A stretch of DNA of 64,000 nucleotides from Acidobacteria bacterium 28-9 (GTDB lineage: Bacteria; Acidobacteriota; Blastocatellia; Pyrinomonadales; Pyrinomonadaceae): positions 90,715-154,714 of the forward strand of contig MWYY01000063.1 of assembly GCA_002050355.1 (NCBI GenBank), written 5' to 3'. Below are positions 52,976 through 62,729 of this stretch, one piece after another; the first letter of the stretch is position 1, and every line of letters starts with the position of its first letter. A program made the position numbers and the translations under genes. The notes under the pieces were generated by a model. That model did no database searches. It saw only the letters and a program-made list of their open reading frames with translations, and was not told the DNA's origin.

Positions 52976-53512
52976 TTAATTTTTAACAATTGGTTTTGAC
53001 GCCTCAATTTTTTTGAATATATCGCCCGGTTTAAATAATAAGTCGGCTTTTTTATTATTGTAGCGAGCAATTACAAGGTTTGTTTGTTCGGGAAATGATT
53101 CGAAAAAGAGTGTGTTTCGTAAATCAAAGCCGTCCAAATCCTCCTCAGACTGCGCCTGGAAATAAACAAAAACTGTATCAACTTGAACTTCCTTTCCGAC
53201 CCAAACAAGTTTTTTCACAGCGGCACTTTTGTCTTTCAATATAAAATTTTCGCCCAAATAACCGAGAATAATTTTATCAATATCCGGTGTTTTTTCGAGA
53301 TCAATTCGTTTTTTTGTTCGCCGTTCGAGAAGCGGAACAAGATCGTGCGTGAAAAGTTGAATGCTTATCTCTACGAGTTTGTCTTTGTGGTTATAATCCA
53401 TCCGGGTCAGGCTCGTGTGGTAAGTGTGAAGGCTGAACGGGAAAACGTTTCCCGCCCAGATTGTAATTAATACAACCGAAAATACAGGATGAAAAAACTT
53501 TTCAAAATTCAT
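52976..53512 (-). CDS. DUF6702-type secreted protein
   Basis: 178 residues with a signal-like start (about 1-28, PVFSVVLITIWAGNVFPF). The sequence HTYHTSLTRMDYNHKDKLVEISIQLFTHDL and, later, ENFILKD, VWVGKEVQVDTVFVYFQ and NTLFFESFPEQTN match the DUF6702 pattern of small periplasmic proteins. It follows the M1 peptidase gene by 6 nt and is likely co-expressed with it. The function is unknown; in other genomes the family is often near such peptidases, which is memory, not a search. Confidence 0.7.
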   Translation of the reverse strand: MNFEKFFHPVFSVVLITIWAGNVFPFSLHTYHTSLTRMDYNHKDKLVEISIQLFTHDLVPLLERRTKKRIDLEKTPDIDKIILGYLGENFILKDKSAAVKKLVWVGKEVQVDTVFVYFQAQSEEDLDGFDLRNTLFFESFPEQTNLVIARYNNKKADLLFKPGDIFKKIEASKPIVKN

Positions 53513-53518
53513 ATAAAT

Positions 53519-55789
53519 TTACGGTTGCTGCTGCTGACTGTTTTTGTAAAGCTGAAAGCGCGTCGGAACGGCGCGGCGCGGGAAAAAATTATTCGACAAA
53601 TCAGCGTCCGCCGTTTCCAGACGCGGGTCAAGCACAAAGGCTTTGACTTCTTTGCGCGTAACAACCATTTTTGATGCATCGAAATTGTTGTAACGCCATA
53701 TTTCCGCCGGAATGCGGATTTCTTCCGTCGTGCCATCCGTGTATTCGACGTTGAAAATAACCGGCATCACAAGTCCGCCGATGTTCTTTAAATCAACGAT
53801 GTAGAAATTATAACCGGCGTTTAAGATCTGTTTCTCACGCTCGCTCAAACCTGCAACGAATGTTTCGTACTCGGCTCGTTCCTGGTCTGTAACTTTGTAT
53901 TTGTTGTAATCGTTATAAAAATCTTTGAGCGACGGATATTCGTCAATGCGTTTCGGAATCGGCGCGTTGCGTTGCTGCGACAAAGTTACGGGCGCGGCGT
54001 TTAACTGTTTGCGCTGCAACTCTTTTTCGACATCAGGATTTTGTGTGCTTAACTGGAAAAGCCGCACGTTTTCGATTGAAACATCAACATGGTCGGTCGT
54101 ATAGAACCAGCCGCGCCAGAACCAATCCAAATCCATGCCGCTGGCGTCTTCCATCGAACGGAAAAAATCGGCTGGCTGCGGGCGTTTAAATTTCCAGCGC
54201 TGCGAGTATTGCCTGAACGCAAAATCGAAATTTTCGCGTCCTAAAACAGTTTCACGCAAGATGTTAAGAGCTGTCGCGGGCTTTCCGTAAGCGTTATTGC
54301 CGAACTGCAAAACCGATTCCGAGTTGGTCATAATCGGCACTTGTTCTTCGCTCGTCATATAATCGGCGATGTTTTGCGGCTCGCCCCGCCGCGAAGGATA
54401 ATTTTTCTCCCATTCCTGCTCGGCTAAATACTGTAGATATGTGTTTAAGCCTTCGTCCATCCAAGTCCATTGACGCTCGTCTGAATTGACAATCATCGGG
54501 AAATAATTATGCCCGACTTCGTGAATAACAACGGAAATCAAACCGTATTTAGTATTTGCCGAATAGCTCCCGTCGGCTTGCGGACGCGGACCGTTAAAGC
54601 AAATCATCGGATATTCCATACCGCCGACCGGACCGTTGACGGAGATTGCCACCGGATACGGATAGGTGAATGAATAACGCGAATAGACGTTTAAGGTGTG
54701 AATAATTGCGTGCGTCGAGTATTTTTCCCAGAGCGGATTTCCCTCTTTCGGGTAAAACGACATTGCCATTACACGGTTTCCTTCCACGTTATGACCCTGC
54801 GCGTCCCAGATGAATTTGCGCGAAGATGCAAACGCAAAATCGCGGACGTTACCGGCTTTAAAAATCCAGGTTTTTTTCCCCGTCGGTCGGCTTGCCTCGT
54901 TTGTTGTTGCTTCTGCTTGAGTGATGATTTTTATCGGCTCGCGCGCGGTTTCGGATTGTTTCAGGCGCTGGATTTGCTCTCTCGTCAAAACCTGCGCCGG
55001 ATTTTGCAAAACTCCCGTTGCCGAAACTACGTGGTCGTTAGGCGCGGTAATGCGAACTGTGTAATCCCCGAATTCCAATGTGAACTCGCCGCTGCCCAAA
55101 TACTGTTTGTGCTGCCAGCCATTTACGTCTTCGTAAGCCGCCATTCGCGGAAACCATTGCGCGATTTCGTAGATGTAATTTTTGTCAGCCGGAAAGTATT
55201 CGTAACCGGTGCGACCGCCGAAAACGCGCTGATTGTTGATGTTATAATTCCAGGCGACATTGAATACAAATATCTGATTCGGTGCAAGCGGCGCGGGCAA
55301 ATCAATGCGCATCATCGTTTTAACAACGGTGTATCTCAAACCTCTGTTTGCCGCATCCGTTACCGATGTGATATTTACTTGTCCTTCGTATTCGCGAGCG
55401 GCGAGCTGTTCGATTTGGCTCGGGGTAATATTTTTCAAATCCGAAATCGTTCTGGTCGCCTGCGAATCTGAATCTTTGGCAAAGATGTTTTGGTCAACTT
55501 GCAGCCAGATATAATTGAGCGTGTCGGGCGAAAGGTTTTTGTAGGTAACAGTTTCCTTACCCGTAATACGTTGATTTACATCGTCCAATTCGACATCAAT
55601 CACGTAATCGGCGCGCTGCTGCCAGTAACGATTTCCCGGCGCGCCTGAAGCTGAACGGTAGTCATTTGGGGTCGGCAAAATTTCTTCAAGCTGACGAAAT
55701 TTGTCAGACGGCTTTGATTTCGATTGACCGAAAGCAAAATTGACACTTAACAGAACTAAAAAAATTGCAAAAATGCGTTTTGAAAACAA
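53519..55789 (-). CDS. M1-family metallopeptidase, secreted
   Basis: 756 residues with a signal peptide (about 1-21). The gluzincin zinc site is HEVGHNYFPMIVNSDERQW followed by MDEGLNTY, i.e. HExxH and a Glu 18 residues later, as in M1 enzymes. The exopeptidase motif near the N-terminal side of it is GGMEYPM in place of GAMEN, suggesting altered specificity. A preceding beta domain holds NWQHK-type strands. It probably acts on peptides in the periplasm. Its upstream spacer (55790-55996) is shared with a divergent lytic transglycosylase. Confidence 0.9.
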   Translation of the reverse strand: MFSKRIFAIFLVLLSVNFAFGQSKSKPSDKFRQLEEILPTPNDYRSASGAPGNRYWQQRADYVIDVELDDVNQRITGKETVTYKNLSPDTLNYIWLQVDQNIFAKDSDSQATRTISDLKNITPSQIEQLAAREYEGQVNITSVTDAANRGLRYTVVKTMMRIDLPAPLAPNQIFVFNVAWNYNINNQRVFGGRTGYEYFPADKNYIYEIAQWFPRMAAYEDVNGWQHKQYLGSGEFTLEFGDYTVRITAPNDHVVSATGVLQNPAQVLTREQIQRLKQSETAREPIKIITQAEATTNEASRPTGKKTWIFKAGNVRDFAFASSRKFIWDAQGHNVEGNRVMAMSFYPKEGNPLWEKYSTHAIIHTLNVYSRYSFTYPYPVAISVNGPVGGMEYPMICFNGPRPQADGSYSANTKYGLISVVIHEVGHNYFPMIVNSDERQWTWMDEGLNTYLQYLAEQEWEKNYPSRRGEPQNIADYMTSEEQVPIMTNSESVLQFGNNAYGKPATALNILRETVLGRENFDFAFRQYSQRWKFKRPQPADFFRSMEDASGMDLDWFWRGWFYTTDHVDVSIENVRLFQLSTQNPDVEKELQRKQLNAAPVTLSQQRNAPIPKRIDEYPSLKDFYNDYNKYKVTDQERAEYETFVAGLSEREKQILNAGYNFYIVDLKNIGGLVMPVIFNVEYTDGTTEEIRIPAEIWRYNNFDASKMVVTRKEVKAFVLDPRLETADADLSNNFFPRRAVPTRFQLYKNSQQQQP

Positions 55790-55996
55790 TATGATTTTCT
55801 CCTCTATTGAAATGTAAAACCGAAACTTTTCTGTTGTGCGGGAATGTAAAAAGTTTTACGCCGACTCTTTAGCTAAAGTTTCGGCGATACGAGGATAAAA
55901 TGCAAATTGGAACGCCTCGCAACCTTTTGGATTTTTTACACGTCTAAAAATCGGTTAATCTATTCTCCCAAACTTTTCTTTTACCGTTTACAAATA

Positions 55997-57379
55997 ATGA
56001 AAAAAGCCTTGTTATCAATCGCCTTTATAATCGTATTTGTCTTTTTCACACTCGCTCAAACACAAACCGATGCGTCATTATCGCGCGTCGCGATGCAAGA
56101 CAAAACCAGCCGCAACACGAGCGGTAGACTGCAAACTTTAACGGCGGGAGAACATCTTTATCGTGCTGATGTTTATTCGACAAACAGGCATTTTCCCGAA
56201 GCGCGCGAGCATTGGCAGAAAGTTTTAGACAATTATCCGACAGACGCGAATATGCCGAAGGTTTTATTCGGAATGGCGCGCTCGTTTATGTGGGAGCGCG
56301 ATTATCAAAGGGCAGTTGATTGGTTTGACCGTCTGACAAAGAATTTTCCCAACATAAAAGAAGGACGCGAAGGTTTGGCTTACAAGGGCGCATCGCTCGT
56401 GCGTCTGGGCAAAAACGTTGAAGCCGCGAAAACATACGAACAATATACCGTGATGTTTCCCCGCGGCGAGCGCATCGAATCGTCGTATTTGAATATTATT
56501 GATGCTCTGCGCGAAGCAAAAAAATACGACGAAGCAAACGTTTGGATTGACAAAACACGTGCGCAATTTGTAGGAAAGCCGATTGAGACAAACGCTTTGC
56601 ACGCGCGTTTGCGAATGGAAATTTTTCGGCAGAAATATGACAGAGCGGTTCTCGCTGCCGATGAGTTGCTCCGACTGCGAAACTTCGCAAATTCTATGGC
56701 GAGCGCAAGCGAAGTTTTATATTTGAAAGCTTTCGCGCTGGAAAAATCCGGCAAAAGAGCCGAAGCGATAACGGTTTATACTTCGATTTCGGACAATTTA
56801 AATTCCTATTACGGCGGTTTGGCAACGGAAAAATTAAATTTACTGTCGCCGCAAATGGTCAGGCGTATTTCGCAAGTTTCTCCGAATTTGACGAAAGAGT
56901 TCCCCGTCGTTTATCGTGCGGAACTTATTCGTTATGCAAAATCACGCGGCATTGACCCGCGATTTATATTGGCGATTATGAAACAGGAAAGCAGTTTTCG
57001 CACTGACGCGAAATCGTCAGCCGCGGCGCGCGGTCTTCTCCAACTGACTTTCGATACAGCTCTGAAATACAATAAGCAAGCCGGTTTTCCCACACTCGAT
57101 GCCGAAGATTTATATCGTCCGGCTGTGAATATCGCCGTCGGAAGCGTTTATATTTCGGAGTTAAAAAATCAATTCAGCGGTTTGTATGAAGCGATTGCCG
57201 CCAGCTACAACGGCGGCGAAGACAACGCGGCGCGCTGGCTAGAGCGAAGCAAACCGAAAGAAGCGGGAATTTTTGCAGCGGAAGTCGGATTTGCTGAATC
57301 GAAAAATTATGTCTTCAAAGTTATGAACAATTACAGAGTTTATCGTGAACTTTACACGGAAGATTTAATCAAACGATAG
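55997..57379 (+). CDS. Soluble lytic murein transglycosylase with TPR-like N-terminus
   Basis: 460 residues from the ATG at 55997; the frame is open from 55907 but a signal peptide starts here (KKALLSIAFIIVFVFFTLA). The N-terminal two-thirds is a TPR/superhelical domain (for example HFPEAREHWQKVLDNYP and YQRAVDWFDRL). The C-terminal SLT domain has the catalytic Glu in MKQESSFRTDAKSSAAARGLLQ-type block (KQESSFR), then GLLQLT and AASYNGGEDNAARW. It cuts peptidoglycan glycan strands. A terminator follows at 57453. Confidence 0.9.
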   Translation: MKKALLSIAFIIVFVFFTLAQTQTDASLSRVAMQDKTSRNTSGRLQTLTAGEHLYRADVYSTNRHFPEAREHWQKVLDNYPTDANMPKVLFGMARSFMWERDYQRAVDWFDRLTKNFPNIKEGREGLAYKGASLVRLGKNVEAAKTYEQYTVMFPRGERIESSYLNIIDALREAKKYDEANVWIDKTRAQFVGKPIETNALHARLRMEIFRQKYDRAVLAADELLRLRNFANSMASASEVLYLKAFALEKSGKRAEAITVYTSISDNLNSYYGGLATEKLNLLSPQMVRRISQVSPNLTKEFPVVYRAELIRYAKSRGIDPRFILAIMKQESSFRTDAKSSAAARGLLQLTFDTALKYNKQAGFPTLDAEDLYRPAVNIAVGSVYISELKNQFSGLYEAIAASYNGGEDNAARWLERSKPKEAGIFAAEVGFAESKNYVFKVMNNYRVYRELYTEDLIKR

Positions 57380-57452
57380 CTGTCCGTTTTTGTAATTCGA
57401 TTCGCCGCAATTTACCAAATTCATCGTTGTTTACGTCGCTTACAGAGCGCGG

Positions 57453-57480
57453 AAGATTCTTGAATTTCAAGAGTCTTTTT
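57453..57480 (+). terminator. Terminator of the lytic transglycosylase gene
   Basis: AAGATTCTTGA (57453-57463) pairs with TCAAGAGTCTT (57467-57477) over 11 bp, one G-T pair, with a 3-nt loop, then a U-run (TTTTTTA). Confidence 0.75.
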
Positions 57481-57559
57481 TATTTTGCTTACTGTTCATT
57501 TACAAAATTTTTCTTTAAATGTTAATTTGCTTTGAATTAAAACGCATAGACCGTCGAAT

Positions 57560-58534
57560 ATGAAAGAGGAATTGAAAAATGAAAAGGGCAAGAAAACTGA
57601 TAAAAGGAAAAATGTTTTACGAAACCTCTTAATGTCCTTACAATCGCTCGACAGAAAATTATCCAAGATGCTACTGAATATCAACCCCGCTGATGCGATT
57701 ACAGTTGCTGGAATTCACGCAACAATTTTCTCAATAATAATGGGATTTATTTCTGCCTATGCGCTATACGTTTATAGCAAAAATCACGAAGCGGAAATCC
57801 AAGTTCTTCAAGAGGCTTCAAAAATAAATACGATTCAACTAAATGGTGCATATTCAATTGGTTTGGAAGATGAGTTTGATACTAGCGATTTAACTAAACG
57901 AGAAGACATTTTAAAACGGCTACATATGCTCGGAACGGGACAATCAGGCTATCATCAACCAATAACCACTACAAAAACAGAGCGACTTTGGAAGCCTTTG
58001 CCAACAACTCCCGAAGAAAGAGGACACGAAAGTTTAAAAGCTCTTAATGCGGTATTTGCTCATTACCCATTTGCAACTGGAGCTTTCAATTTTGGTGGAA
58101 TGCAAAAAGTCAAGCCCATCAATTTCAATAATGTGGAAGACGTTAAAAAATGGGCAGATGATTTAGACAAAACTTCGGGAACTATAACGTGGCAGTTAAG
58201 AACTTTTACGCAAACATATCAAGATAATTTTGATGCTTTTGGAAGAACTCCAAATATTGGGTATCAATTTAACGTGAATAATTATTTCCAAGTTGCTCTC
58301 GCTGCTCAAGAATTATTACGTTCCGTTAGATCACAACTAGCTCAAATAGAAGCGAGGAAACCTAATAAAAACTCGCTCATCGCTGGATTGATAATTTCAT
58401 TTATCGGACTTTTTTGCGGGGTTATAATTCCTATGCTTTATAAAGATTCTAATCCCATTATATTTTTATTAATTCCTTTTTTTTGTTATTTCTGCATCTT
58501 TTTCTATTTGATTTACTTTATAGCAGAAAAATAA
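57560..58534 (+). CDS. Membrane protein, hypothetical, AT-rich
   Basis: 324 residues. A Lys-rich head, a first helix (about 52-72, ATIFSIIMGFISAYALYVY), a long soluble part (about 75-275) and two C-terminal helices (about 275-297 and 300-321). The soluble part contains HMLGTGQSGYHQPITTTKT and FAHYPFATGAFNFGG without a recognised active site. Composition is clearly richer in A and T than neighbours such as ilvA, and the gene stands alone, so it may be horizontally acquired. The function is unknown. Confidence 0.6.
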   Translation: MKEELKNEKGKKTDKRKNVLRNLLMSLQSLDRKLSKMLLNINPADAITVAGIHATIFSIIMGFISAYALYVYSKNHEAEIQVLQEASKINTIQLNGAYSIGLEDEFDTSDLTKREDILKRLHMLGTGQSGYHQPITTTKTERLWKPLPTTPEERGHESLKALNAVFAHYPFATGAFNFGGMQKVKPINFNNVEDVKKWADDLDKTSGTITWQLRTFTQTYQDNFDAFGRTPNIGYQFNVNNYFQVALAAQELLRSVRSQLAQIEARKPNKNSLIAGLIISFIGLFCGVIIPMLYKDSNPIIFLLIPFFCYFCIFFYLIYFIAEK

Positions 58535-58645
58535 CTGCCAAAATTTAATAATCAGAATAGATTTTTACAAATTTTTAATTTATCTCAAATATGAATACGA
58601 AAATTGAAAAAACGGTTTGTGATGTCTGAAGTAACTGACAATGTT

Positions 58646-59881
58646 CTATTCTTCCCAATCGCCCTGACCTTCGCGTTCGACATGATATCCGGCATTTTCC
58701 AAATGCTTGTAAACTTCACGTCCGTGTTCTTCGTCGCGGACTTCCAGCAGCATTTCAATTCCAACTCGACCGAGCGGCGCGAGCCACATTGCGCGGCGGT
58801 GAAAAACTTCAATGACGTTTGCGCCCGATTCAGCGACGCGGTTCAGAAGCGTGGCAAGCATTCCGGGACGATCAAGCACGAGCAGTTTGAGCATAATATA
58901 ACGACCTTGCCGAACTAAAACCTGTTCCAAAATTCGCGCCAGCAAATTCGCGTCGATATTTCCGCCGCACAAAACCGCGCAAACCGTATCGCTTTCCTGA
59001 ACCTTTATTTTTTTCGCCAGAAGCGCCGCAACGCCTGCCGCGCCCGCGCCTTCGACGACGAGGCGATTATTTGTAACGCAGTGGAAAATGCCGCGCGCGA
59101 TTTCTTCTTCCGTAACTACGACGACTTCATCTACATATTCTCGTATAATTTCCAGAGTCTTTTCGCCCGGATGTTTTACGGCGATTCCGTCAGCAATGGT
59201 CGGCAGATAATTTGTCGATTCGTCCGATTTTCCTTCTTTGAAGGCGCGGCTGACCGGCGCAATATTTTCCGCTTGAACACCGACGACGCGCACATTCGGC
59301 AAAAGATTTTTGACCGCAATTGCGATACCCGAAATAATTCCGCCGCCGCCAATCGGCACGACAACGACGGTTGTTTCGGGCAAATCTTCGACGATTTCCC
59401 AGCCGATTGTTCCCTGTCCCGCAATCACGCAGTCGTCGTCGAAGGCGTGAACGTAAACGTAGCCGTGCTTTTCCTGCAATTGTTTTGAATAAGCAACCGC
59501 TTCGTCAAAGTTTGCGCCCTTCAAAATAACTTCCGCGCCCTGCGCTTTGGTCGCCGTGATTTTTGTGAGCGGCGCATTTTCAGGCAAAACTATTACCGCT
59601 TTCGTGTTCTGCAAACGCGCCGCGACGGCGACGCCCTGCGCGTGATTTCCCGCCGACGCAGCAATCACGCCGCGCGCTTTTTCTTCGTCCGACAGACGCG
59701 AGATTCGGTTATACGCGCCGCGCACTTTGAACGAGCCGCTGCGCTGCAAACATTCGGCTTTCAAAAACGCTTTTGCGCCGATTTCATTTGAAAGTTTTTC
59801 GTCCGAAACAATCGGAGTCGGAATGATAATACCTTGCAGGATTTTGCGTGCGTCCTGGATGTCGGAAAGTTTTACGGTCAT
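58646..59881 (-). CDS. ilvA: Threonine ammonia-lyase (threonine deaminase)
   Basis: 411 residues from the ATG at 59879-59881; an upstream in-frame start at 59893 would add four residues. PLP lysine in GSFKVRGAYNRIS (about 58), the Gly-rich phosphate loop PIGGGGIISG, SAGNHAQGVAVAA and a C-terminal ACT domain (about 335-410, LDRPGMLATLLNRVAESG). It turns threonine into 2-oxobutyrate. The single ACT domain points to the shorter enzyme, biosynthetic or catabolic. A 26-bp inverted repeat lies just upstream of the start. Confidence 0.92.
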   Translation of the reverse strand: MTVKLSDIQDARKILQGIIIPTPIVSDEKLSNEIGAKAFLKAECLQRSGSFKVRGAYNRISRLSDEEKARGVIAASAGNHAQGVAVAARLQNTKAVIVLPENAPLTKITATKAQGAEVILKGANFDEAVAYSKQLQEKHGYVYVHAFDDDCVIAGQGTIGWEIVEDLPETTVVVVPIGGGGIISGIAIAVKNLLPNVRVVGVQAENIAPVSRAFKEGKSDESTNYLPTIADGIAVKHPGEKTLEIIREYVDEVVVVTEEEIARGIFHCVTNNRLVVEGAGAAGVAALLAKKIKVQESDTVCAVLCGGNIDANLLARILEQVLVRQGRYIMLKLLVLDRPGMLATLLNRVAESGANVIEVFHRRAMWLAPLGRVGIEMLLEVRDEEHGREVYKHLENAGYHVEREGQGDWEE

Positions 59882-59891
59882 AACAGTTATC

Positions 59892-60016
59892 ATTTAACAT
59901 TGAACATTTATCATTTATCAAATGCCGAGTGTCAATTATCAAGTTTTCATTCCGCCGAATTATAAAAGATTGTCAGTAATCGTTAATTGGTAAATGATAA
60001 ATGTTCAATGTTAAAT
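59892..60016. repeat. 26-bp perfect inverted repeat in the ilvA upstream region
   Basis: Arms 59892-59917 and 59991-60016 are complementary over 26 bp (ATTTAACATTGAACATTTAT and on), with a 73-nt loop, starting 11 nt upstream of the ilvA ATG. In the rest of 59882-60299 there is a second inverted repeat (AAACGCGAAAAAG 60025-60037 with 60106-60118) and no gene. Confidence 0.75.
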
Positions 60017-60299
60017 AATGAATAAAACGCGAAAAAGAAATTGGGTTGGCAACGGTTGATAAAAAAGGCGGATTTTAGCAGTAATATTAAGAAAAAATTT
60101 GGTGTGCTTTTTCGCGTTTCTTTTAGAATTTGTGCAAAGCAAGTTTTCTTGTTTTGTTGGATAAATTTTGCGTTTAACTTGCTTCTAACTACTTAAAGCG
60201 TAAAACGCTCGTGAAAAGTATCAATCTTTTTAGATTTTTTTTCGTATTATAAAAAAATAAGTTATATTGGTAGAAACAAATCTCGGAGGTTAAAAGTAA

Positions 60300-61310
60300 A
60301 TGTTCGGTTTAGCCTTTTTTATATTCCTTGCCGTCGCGTTGCTCGTTGTTGCCGCCAAGACGATAAAAATCGTTCCGCAGTCGTCAGTTTTACTGATTGA
60401 GCGGTTCGGCAAATTTCACCGCGTCGCGCAGAGCGGAATGAATATTATCGTGCCGTTTTTCGAGTCGGCGCGCTCGGTTTATTGGACGAACACTCGCCCC
60501 GGGCTGACTTCGATTGACTTGCGCGAGCAGTTTATAGACCTTCCGGCACAGTCGGTTATCACGCGCGACAACGTGATGATAAACGTCGATTCGGTTATTT
60601 ACTGGCAGGTTACAGACCCGATGAAAGCCGCTTATGAAATTGCTGATTTAGTCGGCGGCGTCGTTCAATTAACTTTTACCGGAATGCGCTCGGTTATCGG
60701 AAAACTGGATTTAGACCATACGCTTTCATCGCGCGACCAAATCAACAGCGAGCTTCGCTTGATTTTGGACGAAGCGACCGATAAATGGGGCGTAAAAGTA
60801 ACGCGCATTGATGTGAAAAATATCACGCCGCCCGAAGACGTGCGTATCACGATGGAAAAACAAATGACGGCGGAACGCAACAAACGCGCTTTGATTCTTC
60901 AGGCGGAAGGCGAGCGCCAAGCCGCGATAACGCGCGCCGAAGGCGAAAAACAGGCGTCAATTACGCGCTCGGAAGGCGAAAAGGAATCGGCGATTTTGCA
61001 GGCGGAAGGTGCGGCGCAGGCACGCTTTCGCTCTTCGCAAGCCGAAGCGCAGGCAATCGCGCAAATCGCGCAGACAATCGGCGATCCGCAGCAGACGGCG
61101 CAATATCTGATAACGGCGCGCTATATCGAATCGCTTCGAGATATGGCTCGGACGCAAAACTCGAAAGTGATTTTTATGCCGATGGAAACCTCTTCGATGC
61201 TCTCTAGCATCGGCGCTATAAAGGAAGTTTTCGCAGAAACCGGCGAGAAAAAGGAAACGCCGCAGCAGCAGCAACCTCAGCCGCGTCAGCCGCGCGAGCT
61301 GAAGCAGTAA
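60300..61310 (+). CDS. SPFH/Band-7 protein (stomatin/paraslipin-like)
   Basis: 336 residues. N-terminal membrane anchor (about 2-20), then the SPFH domain (about 24-195) with IVPQSSVLLIERFGKFHRV, LREQFIDLPAQSVITRDNVMI and a coiled coil (about 195-260) made of alternating AEGERQAAITRAEGEK-type repeats. The C-terminus is Gln/Pro-rich (PQQQQPQPRQPRE). It assembles in membrane microdomains. Usually paired with a NfeD-like gene, not seen here. GGAGG Shine-Dalgarno at about 60285-60289. Confidence 0.92.
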   Translation: MFGLAFFIFLAVALLVVAAKTIKIVPQSSVLLIERFGKFHRVAQSGMNIIVPFFESARSVYWTNTRPGLTSIDLREQFIDLPAQSVITRDNVMINVDSVIYWQVTDPMKAAYEIADLVGGVVQLTFTGMRSVIGKLDLDHTLSSRDQINSELRLILDEATDKWGVKVTRIDVKNITPPEDVRITMEKQMTAERNKRALILQAEGERQAAITRAEGEKQASITRSEGEKESAILQAEGAAQARFRSSQAEAQAIAQIAQTIGDPQQTAQYLITARYIESLRDMARTQNSKVIFMPMETSSMLSSIGAIKEVFAETGEKKETPQQQQPQPRQPRELKQ

Positions 61311-61356
61311 ATTTATAAATTTTTGGATAAAAGTTTTTGAATTTTCGGAGAAAATT

Positions 61357-61962
61357 ATGTTGAAAAAATTATCGGTTTCGCTTTTCGTTCTGCTGACGGG
61401 AACAATTTTATTCGGAAGCTACGCATTCAGTTTTATTGGCAGTGAAACGTCAAATGACGCGCCGAAAGTAAAATCCGTGCTGGACTTTAAGATAAAAGAC
61501 ATCGACGGCAGAGACGTGAAATTAAATAAATACAAAGGCAATGTTTTGCTCGTCGTAAACGTTGCGAGCAAATGCGGTTACACGCCGCAATACGAAGGTT
61601 TGCAGGCGATTTACGACAAATATCAAGCCAAGGGTTTCTATGTTCTGGGCTTTCCGGCAAATAATTTCGGCGAGCAGGAACCCGGCAGCGCAAAGGAAAT
61701 CAAAGAATTTTGCGAATCGAAATACAAAGTGAAATTTCCGATGTTCGCCAAAATTTCCGTCAAAGGCGAAGACCAGAATCCGCTTTATAAATTTTTGACC
61801 AGCAAGGAAACAAACCCGAATTTCGCAGGTGATATAACCTGGAATTTTAATAAATTTCTGATTGACCGCAAAGGCGACGTCGTCGCGCGATTTACGTCAA
61901 AAGACACGCCCGAAAGCGAAACAATTAAAAAAGCGATTGAAAAAGAATTAAACAAAAAATAG
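61357..61962 (+). CDS. Glutathione-peroxidase-family protein, secreted
   Basis: 201 residues with an N-terminal hydrophobic signal (about 1-28). The catalytic Cys is in NVASKCGYTPQYEGLQ (about 72), with Gln in FPANNFGEQEPG (about 108) and Trp in WNFNKFLID (about 160). The extracytoplasmic location is unusual but known in bacteria. Most bacterial members use thioredoxin rather than glutathione. A GGAG-type Shine-Dalgarno precedes the ATG. Confidence 0.92.
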   Translation: MLKKLSVSLFVLLTGTILFGSYAFSFIGSETSNDAPKVKSVLDFKIKDIDGRDVKLNKYKGNVLLVVNVASKCGYTPQYEGLQAIYDKYQAKGFYVLGFPANNFGEQEPGSAKEIKEFCESKYKVKFPMFAKISVKGEDQNPLYKFLTSKETNPNFAGDITWNFNKFLIDRKGDVVARFTSKDTPESETIKKAIEKELNKK

Positions 61963-61969
61963 AGTTTAC

Positions 61970-62035
61970 TGGTGAATGATGAATGGTAAATGAAAAATCT
62001 TCTTACATTCACCACTCACCATTCATCATTCACCA
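61970..62035. terminator. Inverted repeat terminator between gpx-like and thpR genes
   Basis: TGGTGAATGATGAATGGT (61970-61987) and its complement (62018-62035) pair over 18 bp, between convergent genes, and end on the thpR stop codon side. The words TTCACCACTCACCATT recur near 47276-47292. It could end transcription from both sides. Confidence 0.6.
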
Positions 62036-62602
62036 TTATTTCAACTCGTGTTTTGAAACTATTTTATAGACTGAGCCTCGCGGTTGTAGTTCGCTTTCAT
62101 AAATCACGATTTCCGAAACTTCAAACGGCGGCGACGGGGGAGCGCCCGAACGTAAAAAATCTTTGACTAAAAATTCGTCGGGGTTTTGTCTGAAACGCGC
62201 AATCGTCAAATGCGCCTTGAACTCGCGTTTTTCGCTGGCAAACCCGCGCTTTTGGCATTCGCTTTCTAAAATCTCGCTCAATTTTCGCAAACTTCCCGTT
62301 TCATCTGCCAAACCGAGCCACAAAACCCACGCATTTCTGGTTGATGGGAAAACGCCGCCCGTGCCGCTCATTTGCAATTGAAAAGGTCGAATCTTTTTCG
62401 ATGTTTCTTCAACCGCTTCCATCAATTTTGCAATTTGCGTGTCGTCGATGTCTCCCAGAAACTTCAGCGTCAAATGAAGTTTCTCAGGCTGTTGCCATTT
62501 GGCGCGTGCATTGGGAAACTCGCTTCGCAGATGTTCCATAAGCCTGAAAATCGAGCGCCGCTCAAAATCTGAAATATCAATCGCCGCAAAAATTCGTTTC
62601 AC
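62036..62602 (-). CDS. thpR: RNA 2',3'-cyclic phosphodiesterase (2H family)
   Basis: 188 residues, normal length. Two HxTx motifs define the active site: HLTLKFLGD (about 46) and HLTIARFR (about 131). The N-terminus (KRIFAAIDIS) is family-typical. ThpR hydrolyses 2',3'-cyclic phosphate RNA ends and can ligate tRNA halves in vitro. Convergent with the peroxidase gene. Confidence 0.92.
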   Translation of the reverse strand: MKRIFAAIDISDFERRSIFRLMEHLRSEFPNARAKWQQPEKLHLTLKFLGDIDDTQIAKLMEAVEETSKKIRPFQLQMSGTGGVFPSTRNAWVLWLGLADETGSLRKLSEILESECQKRGFASEKREFKAHLTIARFRQNPDEFLVKDFLRSGAPPSPPFEVSEIVIYESELQPRGSVYKIVSKHELK

Positions 62603-62605
62603 AAT

Positions 62606-62672
62606 AGATGGTGTAAGTCAGATGTTAGATATTATTCGGAAGAAGTATTCTAACATCTGACTTACACCATCT
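62606..62672. repeat. 24-bp perfect inverted repeat between thpR and mltG
   Basis: AGATGGTGTAAGTCAGATGT (first 20 of the left arm, 62606-62629) pairs perfectly with 62649-62672 over 24 bp, loop 19 nt. It lies between two divergent starts, so it is not a terminator of either gene; it may be an operator or repeat element. Confidence 0.75.
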
Positions 62673-62729
62673 GACATCTATTTTCATCCGTGTTCTCAGC
62701 GATTAAATTTTCTGTTAAAATTTGAAGCG

